Shown here piece after piece: positions 8,095 to 17,035 of a stretch of DNA of 64,000 nucleotides. The notes beneath the pieces are model-generated. The model ran no database searches. It was not told the DNA's origin and was given only the letters and a program-made list of their open reading frames with translations. Position 1 is the stretch's first letter, and each line of letters opens with the position of its first letter. The translations under genes and the position numbers were made by a program. Source of the stretch: JABMMZ01 sp040403495 (GTDB taxonomy: Bacteria > Bacteroidota > Bacteroidia > NS11-12g > UBA955); NCBI GenBank assembly GCA_040403495.1, contig JBBAKM010000013.1, positions 15,773 through 79,772 of the forward strand. The letters are read 5' to 3'.

Positions 8095-8123
8095 TTGATT
8101 CTCAGTCAAATGGATTATTTTTG
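8095..8123 (+). promoter_or_regulatory. Promoter of the pterin operon
   Basis: TTG at 8095-8097 and TATTTTTG at 8116-8123 are 18 bases apart, matching the Bacteroidota -33/-7 promoter pattern. The gene starts 47 bases further on. Confidence 0.55.
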
Positions 8124-8170
8124 AAGTATCAAACAATTTTAACTCTTATCAGTTTATACTACATATCATC

Positions 8171-8581
8171 ATGAAAGTTTCTGTATTTAGAAAAGCTCAC
8201 TTTAATGCGGCACATCGCCTGCATCAACCCACTTGGTCGGATGAACAGAATTTATCTGTTTTCGGACTTTGTAACAATCCTAATTTTCATGGTCACAATT
8301 ATGAAATAGAACTTAAAGTAACTGGCGAAGTTGATCCAATCACTGGATTTGTTATCGATACCAAATTGCTAAAAGACATTCTTAAAGAAGAAATCGAAAA
8401 CCGTTTCGACCACCGCAATCTAAATCTTGATTGCCCTGAATTTAAAGATTTAAACCCTACCGCAGAAAACATAGTGATTGTAATTTATAACTTGGTAAAA
8501 AATCGTTTACCTGCTCATTTGGAAATAGGCGTGAGATTGTACGAGACGGAACGTAATTATGTAGAATTTAATGGAAAATAA
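8171..8581 (+). CDS. 6-pyruvoyl-tetrahydropterin synthase-like protein (PTPS/QueD family)
   Basis: 136 aa. Zinc ligands are in AAHRL (about residue 14) and in the CNNPNFHGHNY block, which also holds the catalytic Cys. Later hallmarks are DHRNLN (about 80) and a C-terminal YETERNYVEF carrying the substrate-binding Glu. The CNNPN-HGHNY and YET(D/E)-N-V pattern is closer to animal-type PTPS than to E. coli QueD, so the product could be tetrahydrobiopterin rather than the queuosine precursor; I cannot settle this. The last 11 bases overlap folE, which supplies its substrate dihydroneopterin triphosphate, so the two enzymes act in sequence. Confidence 0.9.
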   Translation: MKVSVFRKAHFNAAHRLHQPTWSDEQNLSVFGLCNNPNFHGHNYEIELKVTGEVDPITGFVIDTKLLKDILKEEIENRFDHRNLNLDCPEFKDLNPTAENIVIVIYNLVKNRLPAHLEIGVRLYETERNYVEFNGK

Positions 8582-9227
8582 ATATATTGATCAAATCGGA
8601 GATGACCACGAATTATTTAATGTGGACACCCCAATCGTAGCAAATGCATTTCATCTTTCTGATGACGAAAAAATAGAAATAATCGAAGGTCACTTCCACA
8701 AAATTATGGAAACCTTGGGATTAGATATGTCTGATGATAGCCTAAAAGGTACGCCCAAACGTGTGGCTAAAATGTATGTTAAAGAAATGTTTTGGGGGCT
8801 AAATCCTGAAAACAAACCTGTTGCCTCTCATTTTAAAAATAAGTTTAAGTACACCGAGATGTTGGTTGAAAAGGATATTAACTTTTATACCAACTGTGAA
8901 CACCATTTTGTTCCCTTCTTTGGTAAAGCTCACGTAGCCTATATTCCAAATGGCAAAGTAATAGGCTTGTCTAAGCTCAACCGTATTGTTGAATATTTCG
9001 CCAAAAGACCTCAAGTGCAAGAGAGAATGACTATGCAAATAGCCACGGAACTCAAAAGAATATTGGGAACAGAAAATGTAGCAGTTATTATTAATGCCAA
9101 ACACCTGTGTGTTGCAAGTCGTGGTATCAAAGATGATAGCAGTCACACCACAACTGCAGAATATTGCGGTTTGTTTTTGAATGAAAATACCAAGTTGGAA
9201 TTGCACCGTCTATTGGCTTTGTCATAA
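8571..9227 (+). CDS. folE: GTP cyclohydrolase I
   Basis: Converts GTP to 7,8-dihydroneopterin triphosphate, entry to folate, biopterin and 7-deazaguanine pathways. 218 aa. Signature segments: CEHHFVPFFGKAHVAYIP (zinc Cys and His), GLSKLNRIVEYFAKRPQVQE, and KHLCVASRGI (second zinc Cys), followed by TTTAEYCGLF. The N-terminal 40 residues are family-variable. It overlaps the upstream PTPS-like gene by 11 bases, consistent with translational coupling of consecutive pathway steps. Confidence 0.96.
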   Translation: MENKYIDQIGDDHELFNVDTPIVANAFHLSDDEKIEIIEGHFHKIMETLGLDMSDDSLKGTPKRVAKMYVKEMFWGLNPENKPVASHFKNKFKYTEMLVEKDINFYTNCEHHFVPFFGKAHVAYIPNGKVIGLSKLNRIVEYFAKRPQVQERMTMQIATELKRILGTENVAVIINAKHLCVASRGIKDDSSHTTTAEYCGLFLNENTKLELHRLLALS

Positions 9228-9275
9228 AGTTATCTTTTTTTCCTTATTTTCGCTCCTTTATATTAAAATCATTTT

Positions 9276-12200
9276 ATGAGATTTTTTCTTTTATCGTCAT
9301 TCCTATATTTGTTTTTTGTGGCATCTGCACAAAATGAACCTAATCCGTTTACTTACAGTCATTACTGGAAAAACAGGAAACCTCATGCAGCCTATTGGCA
9401 GCAAGATGTGCATTATACTATTAATGCCGTTATCAATGATGAAAAAAATGAAATAAAAGGTGAAGAACGTCTGGTCTATTATAACAATAGTCCCGATAAT
9501 CTTAAAGTAGCATACTTTCATTTATACCAAAATGCCTTTCAACCCGGAAGTTATGCCCATGCACTCAATGAGGTAAACCATGAGGAAACAACCTTTGGTC
9601 CAAATGAAATTCTTAAAATGGGGACTCTTTTAGATGCCATTACAGTGAATGGAAAAGCGGTTAAATACAAACTCGATAACACAATTTTAATTGTGTATTT
9701 AAACGAAGAAATTCAGTCTAACACTTCGGCCGTTTTTGATATTAAATTTCGCACCTATTGGGACAATGGTTCAATGAGAAGAAGATTCAAAACTTTTGAC
9801 ACCGATGCCCAAAACAAACACTTTGATGGGGTGCATTGGTATCCAAGAATTTGTGTTTATGACAGTAAGTTTGGCTGGGAAACAGACCAACACTTAGGGA
9901 AAGAATTTTATGGAGACTTTGGTGTTTATGATGTGCAATTGACCTTTCCTTCTAATTATATAGTGGAGGCTACAGGGGCCTTGCAAAATGAAAAAGAGGT
10001 TTTGCCTGATGACCTCAGAAAAGCGATAGATATAAACAACTACTCAAAAGTTATTTTTCCTGATGACGGAAAACCACAAATAATTCCTACAAATTACAAA
10101 TTTGTTGTGCCAAAAAATGGAACAAAAACTTGGAGATACCACGCTGAAAATGTGCATGATTTCGCCTTTACCGCCGATCCAACTTATAGAATAGGTGAAA
10201 CTATTTGGAACGGAATTAAATGTATCGCTTTAGCACAAGAAGCCAATGCGCCTTATTGGAGACCAACCTCTGATTTTGTTGCTAAAGTAGTCGAAATTTA
10301 CAGCACTGACTTTGGGATGTATGGCTATCCTAAAATTGTAGCAGCTGATGCCAGAGATGGTATGGAGTATCCAATGATTACGCTGAATGGAGGCAATTGG
10401 CCAGGCCACCAATATGTAATTGCCCATGAAGTGGGACACAATTGGTTTTTTGGAATGATAGGGAATAATGAGACTTACCGCGCCATGCTTGACGAAGGGT
10501 TTACCCAATTTCTAACTTCTTGGAGTATCAAAAGGTTTAATAAATTACCGATTAAAGCAAGTCGATACGACGAAGGTTCTGTTTACAATGGTTATCTAAA
10601 CGATGCTGTTAATAACAACGATGCTATGTTAAATACCCACAGTGATGATTTCAGTTCTGCTGTTGGACATGGTGGTGGTTACAGACATGTTTATTATAAA
10701 ACAGCAACCATGTTGTATAATCTTGAGTATGTGCTTGGTGATGAATTGTTCTTGAATGCCATGAAACATTATTTCAATAAATGGAAATTTGCGCATCCAT
10801 ATCCCGAAGATTTCAGAACGGCCATTATTGAATACACGAAAGTAGACCTGAATTGGTTTTTTGACCAATGGATGGAAACAACCAAAAAGATAGATTATAA
10901 AATAACGAATTATAAAAAAATAAAAACGAATAATCCTAATAAAACTGCTTATCAAATTCACTTTCAGCGTGCTGGTGAAATGCAAATGCCGCTTGACATA
11001 ACTGTAACAGACAAAAAAGGTAAACAATACCAATACTTAATTCCTAATACTTACTTTGCCAAAAACGAAGGTCAGTCGGTTTTAAAAACATGGAAAGGGT
11101 GGGGATTGTTAAATCAAGATTATTTTGACACCATTTATTTAGACCACGATCTTGTTTCTATTCAAATTGACACTACACAAAGATTAGCTGATATTTATAG
11201 AATGGACAATGTGATGAAGAAAAAAGCTTACCGATTGCCAGTTCAAACTTCTTTTAACAATGGTGTTGCAGCTTATTCAGGGTTTAATCACAGAACATTT
11301 ACTTACAGACCAGATGTGTGGTTTAATGCTGTTGATGGAATGAAAGTGGGATTCAATACCCATTTTGATTATGCCAAAGTGAAACATGTATTGGATTTCT
11401 CAGTTTGGTATAATACTGGACTTGGTGCCGAACGCAAGTATGATTTAAACACCCAACGCGACCCTTTTTCGTACCGTTTACTTTACAAACATTTGGTGGG
11501 TAAACATGCCTATATTTTTTGGGACACTCGTTTCTTGGATGGTTTGTTTTACGATGATTTAGGATTCGAAAAATCATTTGGTAACAATCAATTTGTGTTT
11601 CATTATAAGTCTATTGGAATGTTAGAAGGTCGTTCTATTTACAGGCCTTATGCCAATGGAATAGAGCGAGAAAATAAAAGCAACTCAACGCTTAATATAG
11701 ATTATATTGGGAGGTATAAGTACAAAAAAGGAAATGGAATTATCCGTTCAGGATTAAGAGGTTCTGCACTGACAAGAGATTACGGTTTTGGTAGCTTTAA
11801 ATTAGAGGTTATTAATAACAATAAATTAGGTAAATTCGATTTAAGAACTCGTTTCTTTACGCAAGCAATTGTGGGAAATAGTATTCCTGAAGAAGTTTTA
11901 ATTAATTTGGCAGGTGCAAATATGGAAGAGATGTTGGAAAGTAAGTTTACCCGTTCCCGTGGTTTTATTCCTGAACAATGGTTAGGCTTTGGTTCTACTA
12001 CCAATCATTTTCACATGGGTGGCGGATTGAATTTGAGAGGATATTCTGGTTACTTAGCTCCTGTTGTTAGTCTTTCAAGTAGTCAAACCTATTTATACCA
12101 AGGGAATATTGGTTTTAGTGGAAGTGCAGAATTGGACTTTGATAGATTGATTAAATTCAAACCAAAATTAACCAGAAATTGGTTGAAAATGGATTTGTAT

Positions 12201-12437
12201 CTATTTGCTGATGCTGGAATTTTAGGTCAAACAGACGATGAAGAAGGCTTGTTTACACCATTGCGAATGAATGCCGGTGTTGGGTCCGTATTAACAATAA
12301 GCAGATGGGGAAAACGCAATTTAATAGCTCCACTGAGCCTAAGACTAGATGCGCCTTTCTTTTTAAATACGCCTCCATACAGTGACAAAGGTTATTTCCA
12401 AAGTAGATGGGTGGTTGGAATAGGTAGAAGTTTTTAA
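9276..12437 (+). CDS. M1-family zinc metallopeptidase fused to an Omp85-like outer-membrane barrel
   Basis: 1053 aa with a signal peptide (MRFFLLSSFLYLFFVASAQ). The M1 part carries DGMEYPMI (about residue 364; the GxMEN-type substrate loop) and the zinc motif HEVGHNWFFGMIGNNE (from about 384), with the third ligand Glu in NNETYRAMLDEGF. From about residue 650 on the sequence has no peptidase homology but alternates like a beta-barrel. It contains GGGLNLRGYSGY (about 918-929), resembling the conserved (V/L)RGY motif of Omp85/surface-antigen barrels, and ends in an aromatic residue (GIGRSF). Inferred: a peptidase tethered to or presented by its own barrel, analogous to patatin-Omp85 fusions. 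The peptidase call is firm; the barrel class is moderate. Confidence 0.9.
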   Translation: MRFFLLSSFLYLFFVASAQNEPNPFTYSHYWKNRKPHAAYWQQDVHYTINAVINDEKNEIKGEERLVYYNNSPDNLKVAYFHLYQNAFQPGSYAHALNEVNHEETTFGPNEILKMGTLLDAITVNGKAVKYKLDNTILIVYLNEEIQSNTSAVFDIKFRTYWDNGSMRRRFKTFDTDAQNKHFDGVHWYPRICVYDSKFGWETDQHLGKEFYGDFGVYDVQLTFPSNYIVEATGALQNEKEVLPDDLRKAIDINNYSKVIFPDDGKPQIIPTNYKFVVPKNGTKTWRYHAENVHDFAFTADPTYRIGETIWNGIKCIALAQEANAPYWRPTSDFVAKVVEIYSTDFGMYGYPKIVAADARDGMEYPMITLNGGNWPGHQYVIAHEVGHNWFFGMIGNNETYRAMLDEGFTQFLTSWSIKRFNKLPIKASRYDEGSVYNGYLNDAVNNNDAMLNTHSDDFSSAVGHGGGYRHVYYKTATMLYNLEYVLGDELFLNAMKHYFNKWKFAHPYPEDFRTAIIEYTKVDLNWFFDQWMETTKKIDYKITNYKKIKTNNPNKTAYQIHFQRAGEMQMPLDITVTDKKGKQYQYLIPNTYFAKNEGQSVLKTWKGWGLLNQDYFDTIYLDHDLVSIQIDTTQRLADIYRMDNVMKKKAYRLPVQTSFNNGVAAYSGFNHRTFTYRPDVWFNAVDGMKVGFNTHFDYAKVKHVLDFSVWYNTGLGAERKYDLNTQRDPFSYRLLYKHLVGKHAYIFWDTRFLDGLFYDDLGFEKSFGNNQFVFHYKSIGMLEGRSIYRPYANGIERENKSNSTLNIDYIGRYKYKKGNGIIRSGLRGSALTRDYGFGSFKLEVINNNKLGKFDLRTRFFTQAIVGNSIPEEVLINLAGANMEEMLESKFTRSRGFIPEQWLGFGSTTNHFHMGGGLNLRGYSGYLAPVVSLSSSQTYLYQGNIGFSGSAELDFDRLIKFKPKLTRNWLKMDLYLFADAGILGQTDDEEGLFTPLRMNAGVGSVLTISRWGKRNLIAPLSLRLDAPFFLNTPPYSDKGYFQSRWVVGIGRSF

Positions 12438-12446
12438 TTGAACAGT

Positions 12447-12638
12447 ATGAAAAGTAAAACTCAAAAGTTATTAATCCTTTTTTTGTTTGCTGTCCTATTT
12501 TTTGGGTCAGCGTTGTTTATGTATTTTAAGTTTATACACAATCAACCTAGAATCAAAATAATAGCTCCCAAAACAGAAGTTGATGAACTTAAGTTTGACA
12601 GTATATTAAGGGCTAAAACCCGACAAATTAAAAAATAG
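12447..12638 (+). CDS. Small single-pass membrane protein
   Basis: 63 aa starting MKSKTQKLLILFLFAVLFFG: one N-terminal membrane helix followed by a basic, charged tail (IIAPKTEVDELKFDSILRAKTRQIKK). I prefer ATG 12447 over an in-frame TTG at 12438 that abuts the M1 stop codon. It lies 9 bases after the M1-Omp85 gene, so it is probably cotranscribed. No family recognised. Confidence 0.6.
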   Translation: MKSKTQKLLILFLFAVLFFGSALFMYFKFIHNQPRIKIIAPKTEVDELKFDSILRAKTRQIKK

Positions 12639-12640
12639 GA

Positions 12641-13423
12641 CTATTGTGCTTGGCGCAATGTAATTTCATTGTGTGCGCCATTCCATAATTCTATTCTTGC
12701 TTTTAATGAATTGATGATAGCATTTTCAGCTTCTTCCCAATATTGATGATTGTTTTCACACAACTCAGCAGTCATTTCTAATGCCAAATGACTGTGGTGG
12801 TCCCCATCAATTTCAATGTGTCTTTCTAAGTAATATTTGAATAAATTGGTGCGTTCTGGTTCCGGATTTTGCATTTCATTCAACAAACTAATAAACATAG
12901 AAGGAATTAAATCTTCTCTGCCAAATGTAAATACAGCGGCTTGTAAATGAGCTTTGTTGCTATTAATGATTTCAAAAGTATAATTCACGAATTGTTGAAC
13001 TTCTGCAGGTGTTTCCGAAGTCTGATAAGCTTTTTCAAGCGACTGTGTTTCTTGTAGATTGGCAATGAATAGTTCAATCGCTTCGGTGCTACTTCCACAT
13101 TGTTTCATGGCTTTTAAGTAGAGTTCAAAGTGACTTATTCTGCCACCATCAGGGTCCACATCCGATTCCTCACCAACCACAATTTCATTGATTAAGAAAC
13201 GGGTGTTTGCCTTGCCTTTTGGAAACCAAGGGGTAGAAGTACAAGTCAAGTTTATTTGTAATGATTTTAACAAAGACATAAAATCCCAAACAGCAAATAC
13301 ATGGTATTTCATAAAGATTTTTAAATCTTCAATGTCTTTGATTTTTTCGTAAACGGGATGGTTTATGATTGCCGATTTTAAGGGTACAATAGTCTCGTTA
13401 ATTTTATCAATATTTGAATGCAT
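12641..13423 (-). CDS. DUF3050 family protein (heme-oxygenase-like fold)
   Basis: 260 aa, all-helical in appearance, with features of DUF3050: an N-terminal HPVYEKIKDIEDLKIFMKYHVFAVWDFMSLLK segment, a central NEIVVGEESDVDPDGGRISHFELYLKAM, and a C-terminal YLERHIEIDGDHHSHLALEM. The repeated His/Glu clusters resemble those of heme-oxygenase-like diiron proteins. No substrate is known for the family. It is a single gene converging with the small membrane-protein gene, with 2 bases between stops. Confidence 0.85.
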   Translation of the reverse strand: MHSNIDKINETIVPLKSAIINHPVYEKIKDIEDLKIFMKYHVFAVWDFMSLLKSLQINLTCTSTPWFPKGKANTRFLINEIVVGEESDVDPDGGRISHFELYLKAMKQCGSSTEAIELFIANLQETQSLEKAYQTSETPAEVQQFVNYTFEIINSNKAHLQAAVFTFGREDLIPSMFISLLNEMQNPEPERTNLFKYYLERHIEIDGDHHSHLALEMTAELCENNHQYWEEAENAIINSLKARIELWNGAHNEITLRQAQ

Positions 13424-13636
13424 TTTTTTAGGTTAAATGAGTTGTTTTTTACAACTGCAATTTATGCCAAACCCTTGCTATCTAAGTATAGTTTTTAACT
13501 TTTTGTCAATCAATTTTCACTATAGAAAATCACATATTTGTACTATTTTTTAAAGAAAATCAAGGTAATTATGTACCTTAATTTGGTTTATAAAGAGTGG
13601 AAAATGAAAATTAACAAGTTTAGTGCAAAATAGATG

Positions 13637-15913
13637 TTACGGTTGAATGTCAAGCAAACGGGTTTTGTAAGAATATTTTTTGCCGTTTTTTAACTGAATA
13701 GTGATGTTAAAAATGGTTTCATTGTTCCATTGAATTTCGTTCAATTTTGGTTCCCATACCAATGTATTAATGCCATAACCATTTTCAGGCTTTTCTTGAA
13801 CTACAGGGATAGATTCGCCTGTATTTGTTTTCATCGTAACGGTTGCATCATTCAAGTTTTGTTGAATAGAGAAACTCCATTTTTTGAAGGCTAACATTTT
13901 AGGTGCAATAGTTTCAGGAGGCCACACAATGTATTGGTTTTTGTATTTCAATGAATCTAATTCTCTCGCTTGGTCTATCGCTTTGATAACGGTGTATGAT
14001 TTTGAACTACCAAGTCCCATGTATATCGCCTTAGGATATAACAACCATCGTCTGTTTCCTATACTTGGGTGGTTGTGCCCCATGGCTGCCGTAATTGCAA
14101 TGGCGGGATTGCCTTCCTTAATCAGTAAAGCATCCTTTAATACTTGAGCCCCTGCAGGAATATAGCAACGCCATCCATCGTTTGGCTCATGACTCATAGT
14201 TTTGTTAGCTTCGCACATCATTGCCGCTATTTCGCAGTATAAATTGTCTTGAAGGGTCAGTCTTACCTCTTCCGATAAACCTGCATTTCTTCTGAAATAA
14301 TTGATTCTTCTTTCCAATAAATTAACCAACTTATTGTTCATTATACCTGCCCTGCAAGAATCTACTGAACCATTCCAATTAAACTCTTCAACATTGTTTT
14401 CTTTTTTGCCCTTGTTGTTTATTCTTGTGCCAAAGTAGTTGAATTTAAAGTCATTGATAACTAATTTCTCCCAACTTTTTTCCAAAATTAGTTTTGTTTC
14501 AGGATGAAAAGTTGAGGTTTCTTGCCATACTCTTCTCGCCAATCTAAAGTCGCCTGAATCTGAAGCTTCATCTATCAATCTTAAACGAATTTCTTTAAGT
14601 TTAGATTTGTAATTGAGGTCTTTAGGATTCTCTTTTGAACAATCAACATTTAACTTAATCATAGGGTCTAAGTCATAATAGGAGAGTGCTTTTGAATTGT
14701 ATAATTGTGTGTACTTAATTTTCCCCGACTTAGCCAAAGTGTTTTTGGGGTCGAGTTCCAATTGCCTTCTGAAAATCATTTCAGCAAATAATGGTTTTTG
14801 AGGATTTAGCAGCAATGGATGTGAAATGTTATCACTGGTTTTGTTGAATAAAACACTGTTAAATGTAGCATAACAAGCCTCATACAAATAGATTTCCCCG
14901 AAGTATTGAAACAGTTGAGTTACGATACTCTTTTTGTCTTTACCTGCAAAAATGTCAAACCTTTGAATGAGTGCAATTTTTGAGTTGTTTTTTTTGTTTT
15001 CTTTCGATTTGCAAAAATGGCTTAGTAAAGAATCAAATTGATTTTGTTCATTGGCTTTTGCCATGCCATTAAGTAGGTAGATATAAATGGCATTTTCTTT
15101 GTGATTTAAAAAAGAATCTGTAGGAAAATCTTTCAATCCATCCTGAACGGCATACAAATAATCAATGCTTGGTAGTATTTTATCCAATCTATACTTTGTA
15201 AGCAAATAAGTCATTTCAGTCAGAACCGCATCATTTGGATTTAAGTCACGCCCTTTTTTCACATAAATATAAGCCGTATCAAAGTGTTTGCGTTGAATGT
15301 AATAATCACCTAATCTACGGAATGGTTCTTTGGAATATCCTACATATTTGCTAGTGCTATCCATTACACTGTTGTAAATGTATTCTGCAGATGTTTTAAA
15401 ATATTGGATGCTTTCAGATTTTTGTCCTATTTCCCACAAACAAATTCCCGCATAAACCAATGATTGAGTATCTAAAACTAAATTTAAGTTACTTTTAAAT
15501 AAAGGCAATGCTTTTCCATAACGCTTGGTATGAAAGGCTTCTAAGGCATCTTTATTGTTTTCGGCAGTTAATTGCTTAAAATAGGAATAGTTGGACATCT
15601 TAAAATCTGCTTTAGATTGGTTTGGTGCAGATTCATAAGCTTTTTCGGCATACTTGATGGCCTCTTTAACAGCTTTTGGAAACTTTTCTTTCAGTTTTTT
15701 ATCAAAACTAATTTCATACAACACTTTTGATTTCAATAAAAGCACATTCATATTGTTTTTAGTTTCAGGATGAACGATGCATTTATCAAGCAATTTATTA
15801 CTAGCAGCCCATTTTTTATTGTAGTAAAGTTGGCTTGCTTTTTCGTAGTTTTTCCACTGACCGTAACTGTTGGTGCTTAAAAGTAAAAAGAAAATAAAAA
15901 TTAAACGATTCAT
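13637..15913 (-). CDS. Secreted TPR-repeat protein with C-terminal CAP (SCP-like) domain
   Basis: 758 aa. Signal peptide MNRLIFIFFLLLSTNSYGQ, then TPR-like helical repeats over about the first 450 residues (for example EKASQLYYNKKWAASNKLLD and FDTAYIYVKKGRDLNPNDA). A CAP domain follows (about 530-670): INYFRRNAGLSEEVRLT, MSHEPNDGWRC and a late segment GHNHPSIGNRRWLLYP, which corresponds to the HR-iL-P motif of CAP proteins. CAP domains bind lipids or act extracellularly. The TPR-CAP combination suggests a cell-surface interaction protein; the exact role is unknown. The 3' end precedes a 213-base gap without recognisable genes. Confidence 0.78.
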   Translation of the reverse strand: MNRLIFIFFLLLSTNSYGQWKNYEKASQLYYNKKWAASNKLLDKCIVHPETKNNMNVLLLKSKVLYEISFDKKLKEKFPKAVKEAIKYAEKAYESAPNQSKADFKMSNYSYFKQLTAENNKDALEAFHTKRYGKALPLFKSNLNLVLDTQSLVYAGICLWEIGQKSESIQYFKTSAEYIYNSVMDSTSKYVGYSKEPFRRLGDYYIQRKHFDTAYIYVKKGRDLNPNDAVLTEMTYLLTKYRLDKILPSIDYLYAVQDGLKDFPTDSFLNHKENAIYIYLLNGMAKANEQNQFDSLLSHFCKSKENKKNNSKIALIQRFDIFAGKDKKSIVTQLFQYFGEIYLYEACYATFNSVLFNKTSDNISHPLLLNPQKPLFAEMIFRRQLELDPKNTLAKSGKIKYTQLYNSKALSYYDLDPMIKLNVDCSKENPKDLNYKSKLKEIRLRLIDEASDSGDFRLARRVWQETSTFHPETKLILEKSWEKLVINDFKFNYFGTRINNKGKKENNVEEFNWNGSVDSCRAGIMNNKLVNLLERRINYFRRNAGLSEEVRLTLQDNLYCEIAAMMCEANKTMSHEPNDGWRCYIPAGAQVLKDALLIKEGNPAIAITAAMGHNHPSIGNRRWLLYPKAIYMGLGSSKSYTVIKAIDQARELDSLKYKNQYIVWPPETIAPKMLAFKKWSFSIQQNLNDATVTMKTNTGESIPVVQEKPENGYGINTLVWEPKLNEIQWNNETIFNITIQLKNGKKYSYKTRLLDIQP

Positions 15914-15925
15914 TCGATTATAAAA

Positions 15926-16243
15926 CTACTTGATGGATGAAATATTGTGAGAAGATTGGAATAGTTTTTCAACAGACCAAGCTTGTGCTTTTTCACTGAA
16001 TTTTATTTTAGTGTCTTTCCAAGTCTTAATAAACAAGTCGGAATTTCTGTAATGGTTTAAATCTTCAACAGAATTCCAAATGCTGTAAGTGTATAAAACA
16101 TGATCCGAAGTAATGTCTTTCCAGAGTTCCAAATGTTGGCATCCAGGCATATTCAGGATTTTATGTTTGACATCATCAAACAAAGTAATGAAAGCCTCCA
16201 CTTGTTGAGGGATAAAAGTCATTTTAACGATTCTAATAATCAT
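15926..16243 (-). CDS. Antibiotic biosynthesis monooxygenase (ABM)-domain protein
   Basis: 105 aa, a single ferredoxin-like ABM domain: MIIRIVKMTFIPQQVEAFITLFDDVK, then PGCQHLELWKD, and a W-x-S/N-x-E-D-L segment (IWNSVEDLNHYRNSDLF). Members include quinol monooxygenases and heme-degrading enzymes, often acting as dimers without cofactor; substrate here is unknown. Its first 4 bases overlap the end of the SAM-hydrolase-like gene (ATGA), so the two form an operon. The TPR-CAP gene begins 12 bases further. Confidence 0.85.
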   Translation of the reverse strand: MIIRIVKMTFIPQQVEAFITLFDDVKHKILNMPGCQHLELWKDITSDHVLYTYSIWNSVEDLNHYRNSDLFIKTWKDTKIKFSEKAQAWSVEKLFQSSHNISSIK

Positions 16244-16971
16244 ATTTTTTCAATAATAAGTTGTGTATTTTCTTTAATCCTGAAGAGTTTTTGTGCATTT
16301 CCCATGTTTACGACTAATTTGATATAACCCGATTCAATGAAACAAACACCAGCCTCACCTTCGGGGATTTCTTGAATATTGTTGTATATCAAACCTTTAA
16401 GATTGCTGTTGTAATGCTGGACTTTGATATTATATGAATTATAGCCAACAAATCGTGAGAAAGTCTCTTTGTCCAAGTTGAAATAGCAGTTGCCGTGCAT
16501 GTCAATGTGTATACATTCCGAGATGAGATAATCGCCTCTTTCAAACAGCTGTTTTGGTAAGTATTGAACAAATTGAGAAGCTCTGTTAAGGGAGTCAAAA
16601 TTATTGTTTTTTATCGCCAAATAAGCCTTGTCGATGGAACCAGCCTCTACGACTCTTAAATTCTCTTTATTGACAGAAGGAAAAATGAGTGAAAGTAAAC
16701 CATTGTTTGGAACAATGAAATAGTTTAATAAATGTTGATAAACAATATAGGTTTTCGCTGCCCCAACTTTTGCTAGTACGATAATGGGTTGATTATCATT
16801 GTATTTTAGTTGCTTTATGATAAAAGCAGCTTCATTTATATTGTTTAATCGTATATTGTGGTAGAAGTCAATAATTTGAGTCTCATTAGATACCGCATAT
16901 AAATTTTGCTTGAGTAAGCCCAATTGATACGTGTTAGTTTGGTAATCCGATATGATAAAAATTAGACTCAA
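16240..16971 (-). CDS. Divergent SAM hydrolase / SAM hydroxide adenosyltransferase-family protein (DUF62)
   Basis: About 243 aa. N-terminal LIFIISDYQTNTYQLGLLKQNL corresponds to the family's SDFG..YVG..KG start, and PNNGLLSLIF corresponds to PDNGLLT. The typical VDPGVGT turn is replaced by LAKVGAAKTY and FNxYG-like features are weak, so activity (SAM to adenosine plus methionine) is uncertain. No ATG is available: a TTG at 16992 coincides with the end of a TATTTTTG box, so TTG 16971 (LSLIFIISD) is the better start. It is divergent from phoH, which also has a TTG start. Confidence 0.72.
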   Translation of the reverse strand: MSLIFIISDYQTNTYQLGLLKQNLYAVSNETQIIDFYHNIRLNNINEAAFIIKQLKYNDNQPIIVLAKVGAAKTYIVYQHLLNYFIVPNNGLLSLIFPSVNKENLRVVEAGSIDKAYLAIKNNNFDSLNRASQFVQYLPKQLFERGDYLISECIHIDMHGNCYFNLDKETFSRFVGYNSYNIKVQHYNSNLKGLIYNNIQEIPEGEAGVCFIESGYIKLVVNMGNAQKLFRIKENTQLIIEKI

Positions 16972-16989
16972 TGTGTTTATATTCGTGTG

Positions 16990-16997
16990 CAAAAATA
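16990..16997 (-). promoter_or_regulatory. -7 box for the SAM-hydrolase-like operon
   Basis: The minus strand reads TATTTTTG, 18 bases before the chosen TTG start at 16971. It overlaps an upstream in-frame TTG, arguing against that codon as the start. Confidence 0.45.
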
Positions 16998-17035
16998 TTC
17001 AGTATTTAATCAAATTAAAAAAAAGTATATAAACA

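Larger units (their letters stand above)
7708..8170. other. AT-rich divergent intergenic region
   Basis: A 463-base gap between the sigma factor (minus) and the PTPS-like gene (plus). It holds a promoter for each, plus recurrent TTGTTAATGTTT-like words (near 7829, 7848 and 8060). I see no ORF, RNA gene or strong hairpin. Confidence 0.6.

Noticed and set aside
12438..12446. TTG start for the small membrane protein after the M1 gene
   Set aside because: ATG at 12447 gives a normal lysine-rich start before the membrane helix; the TTG version adds NS before it without benefit.
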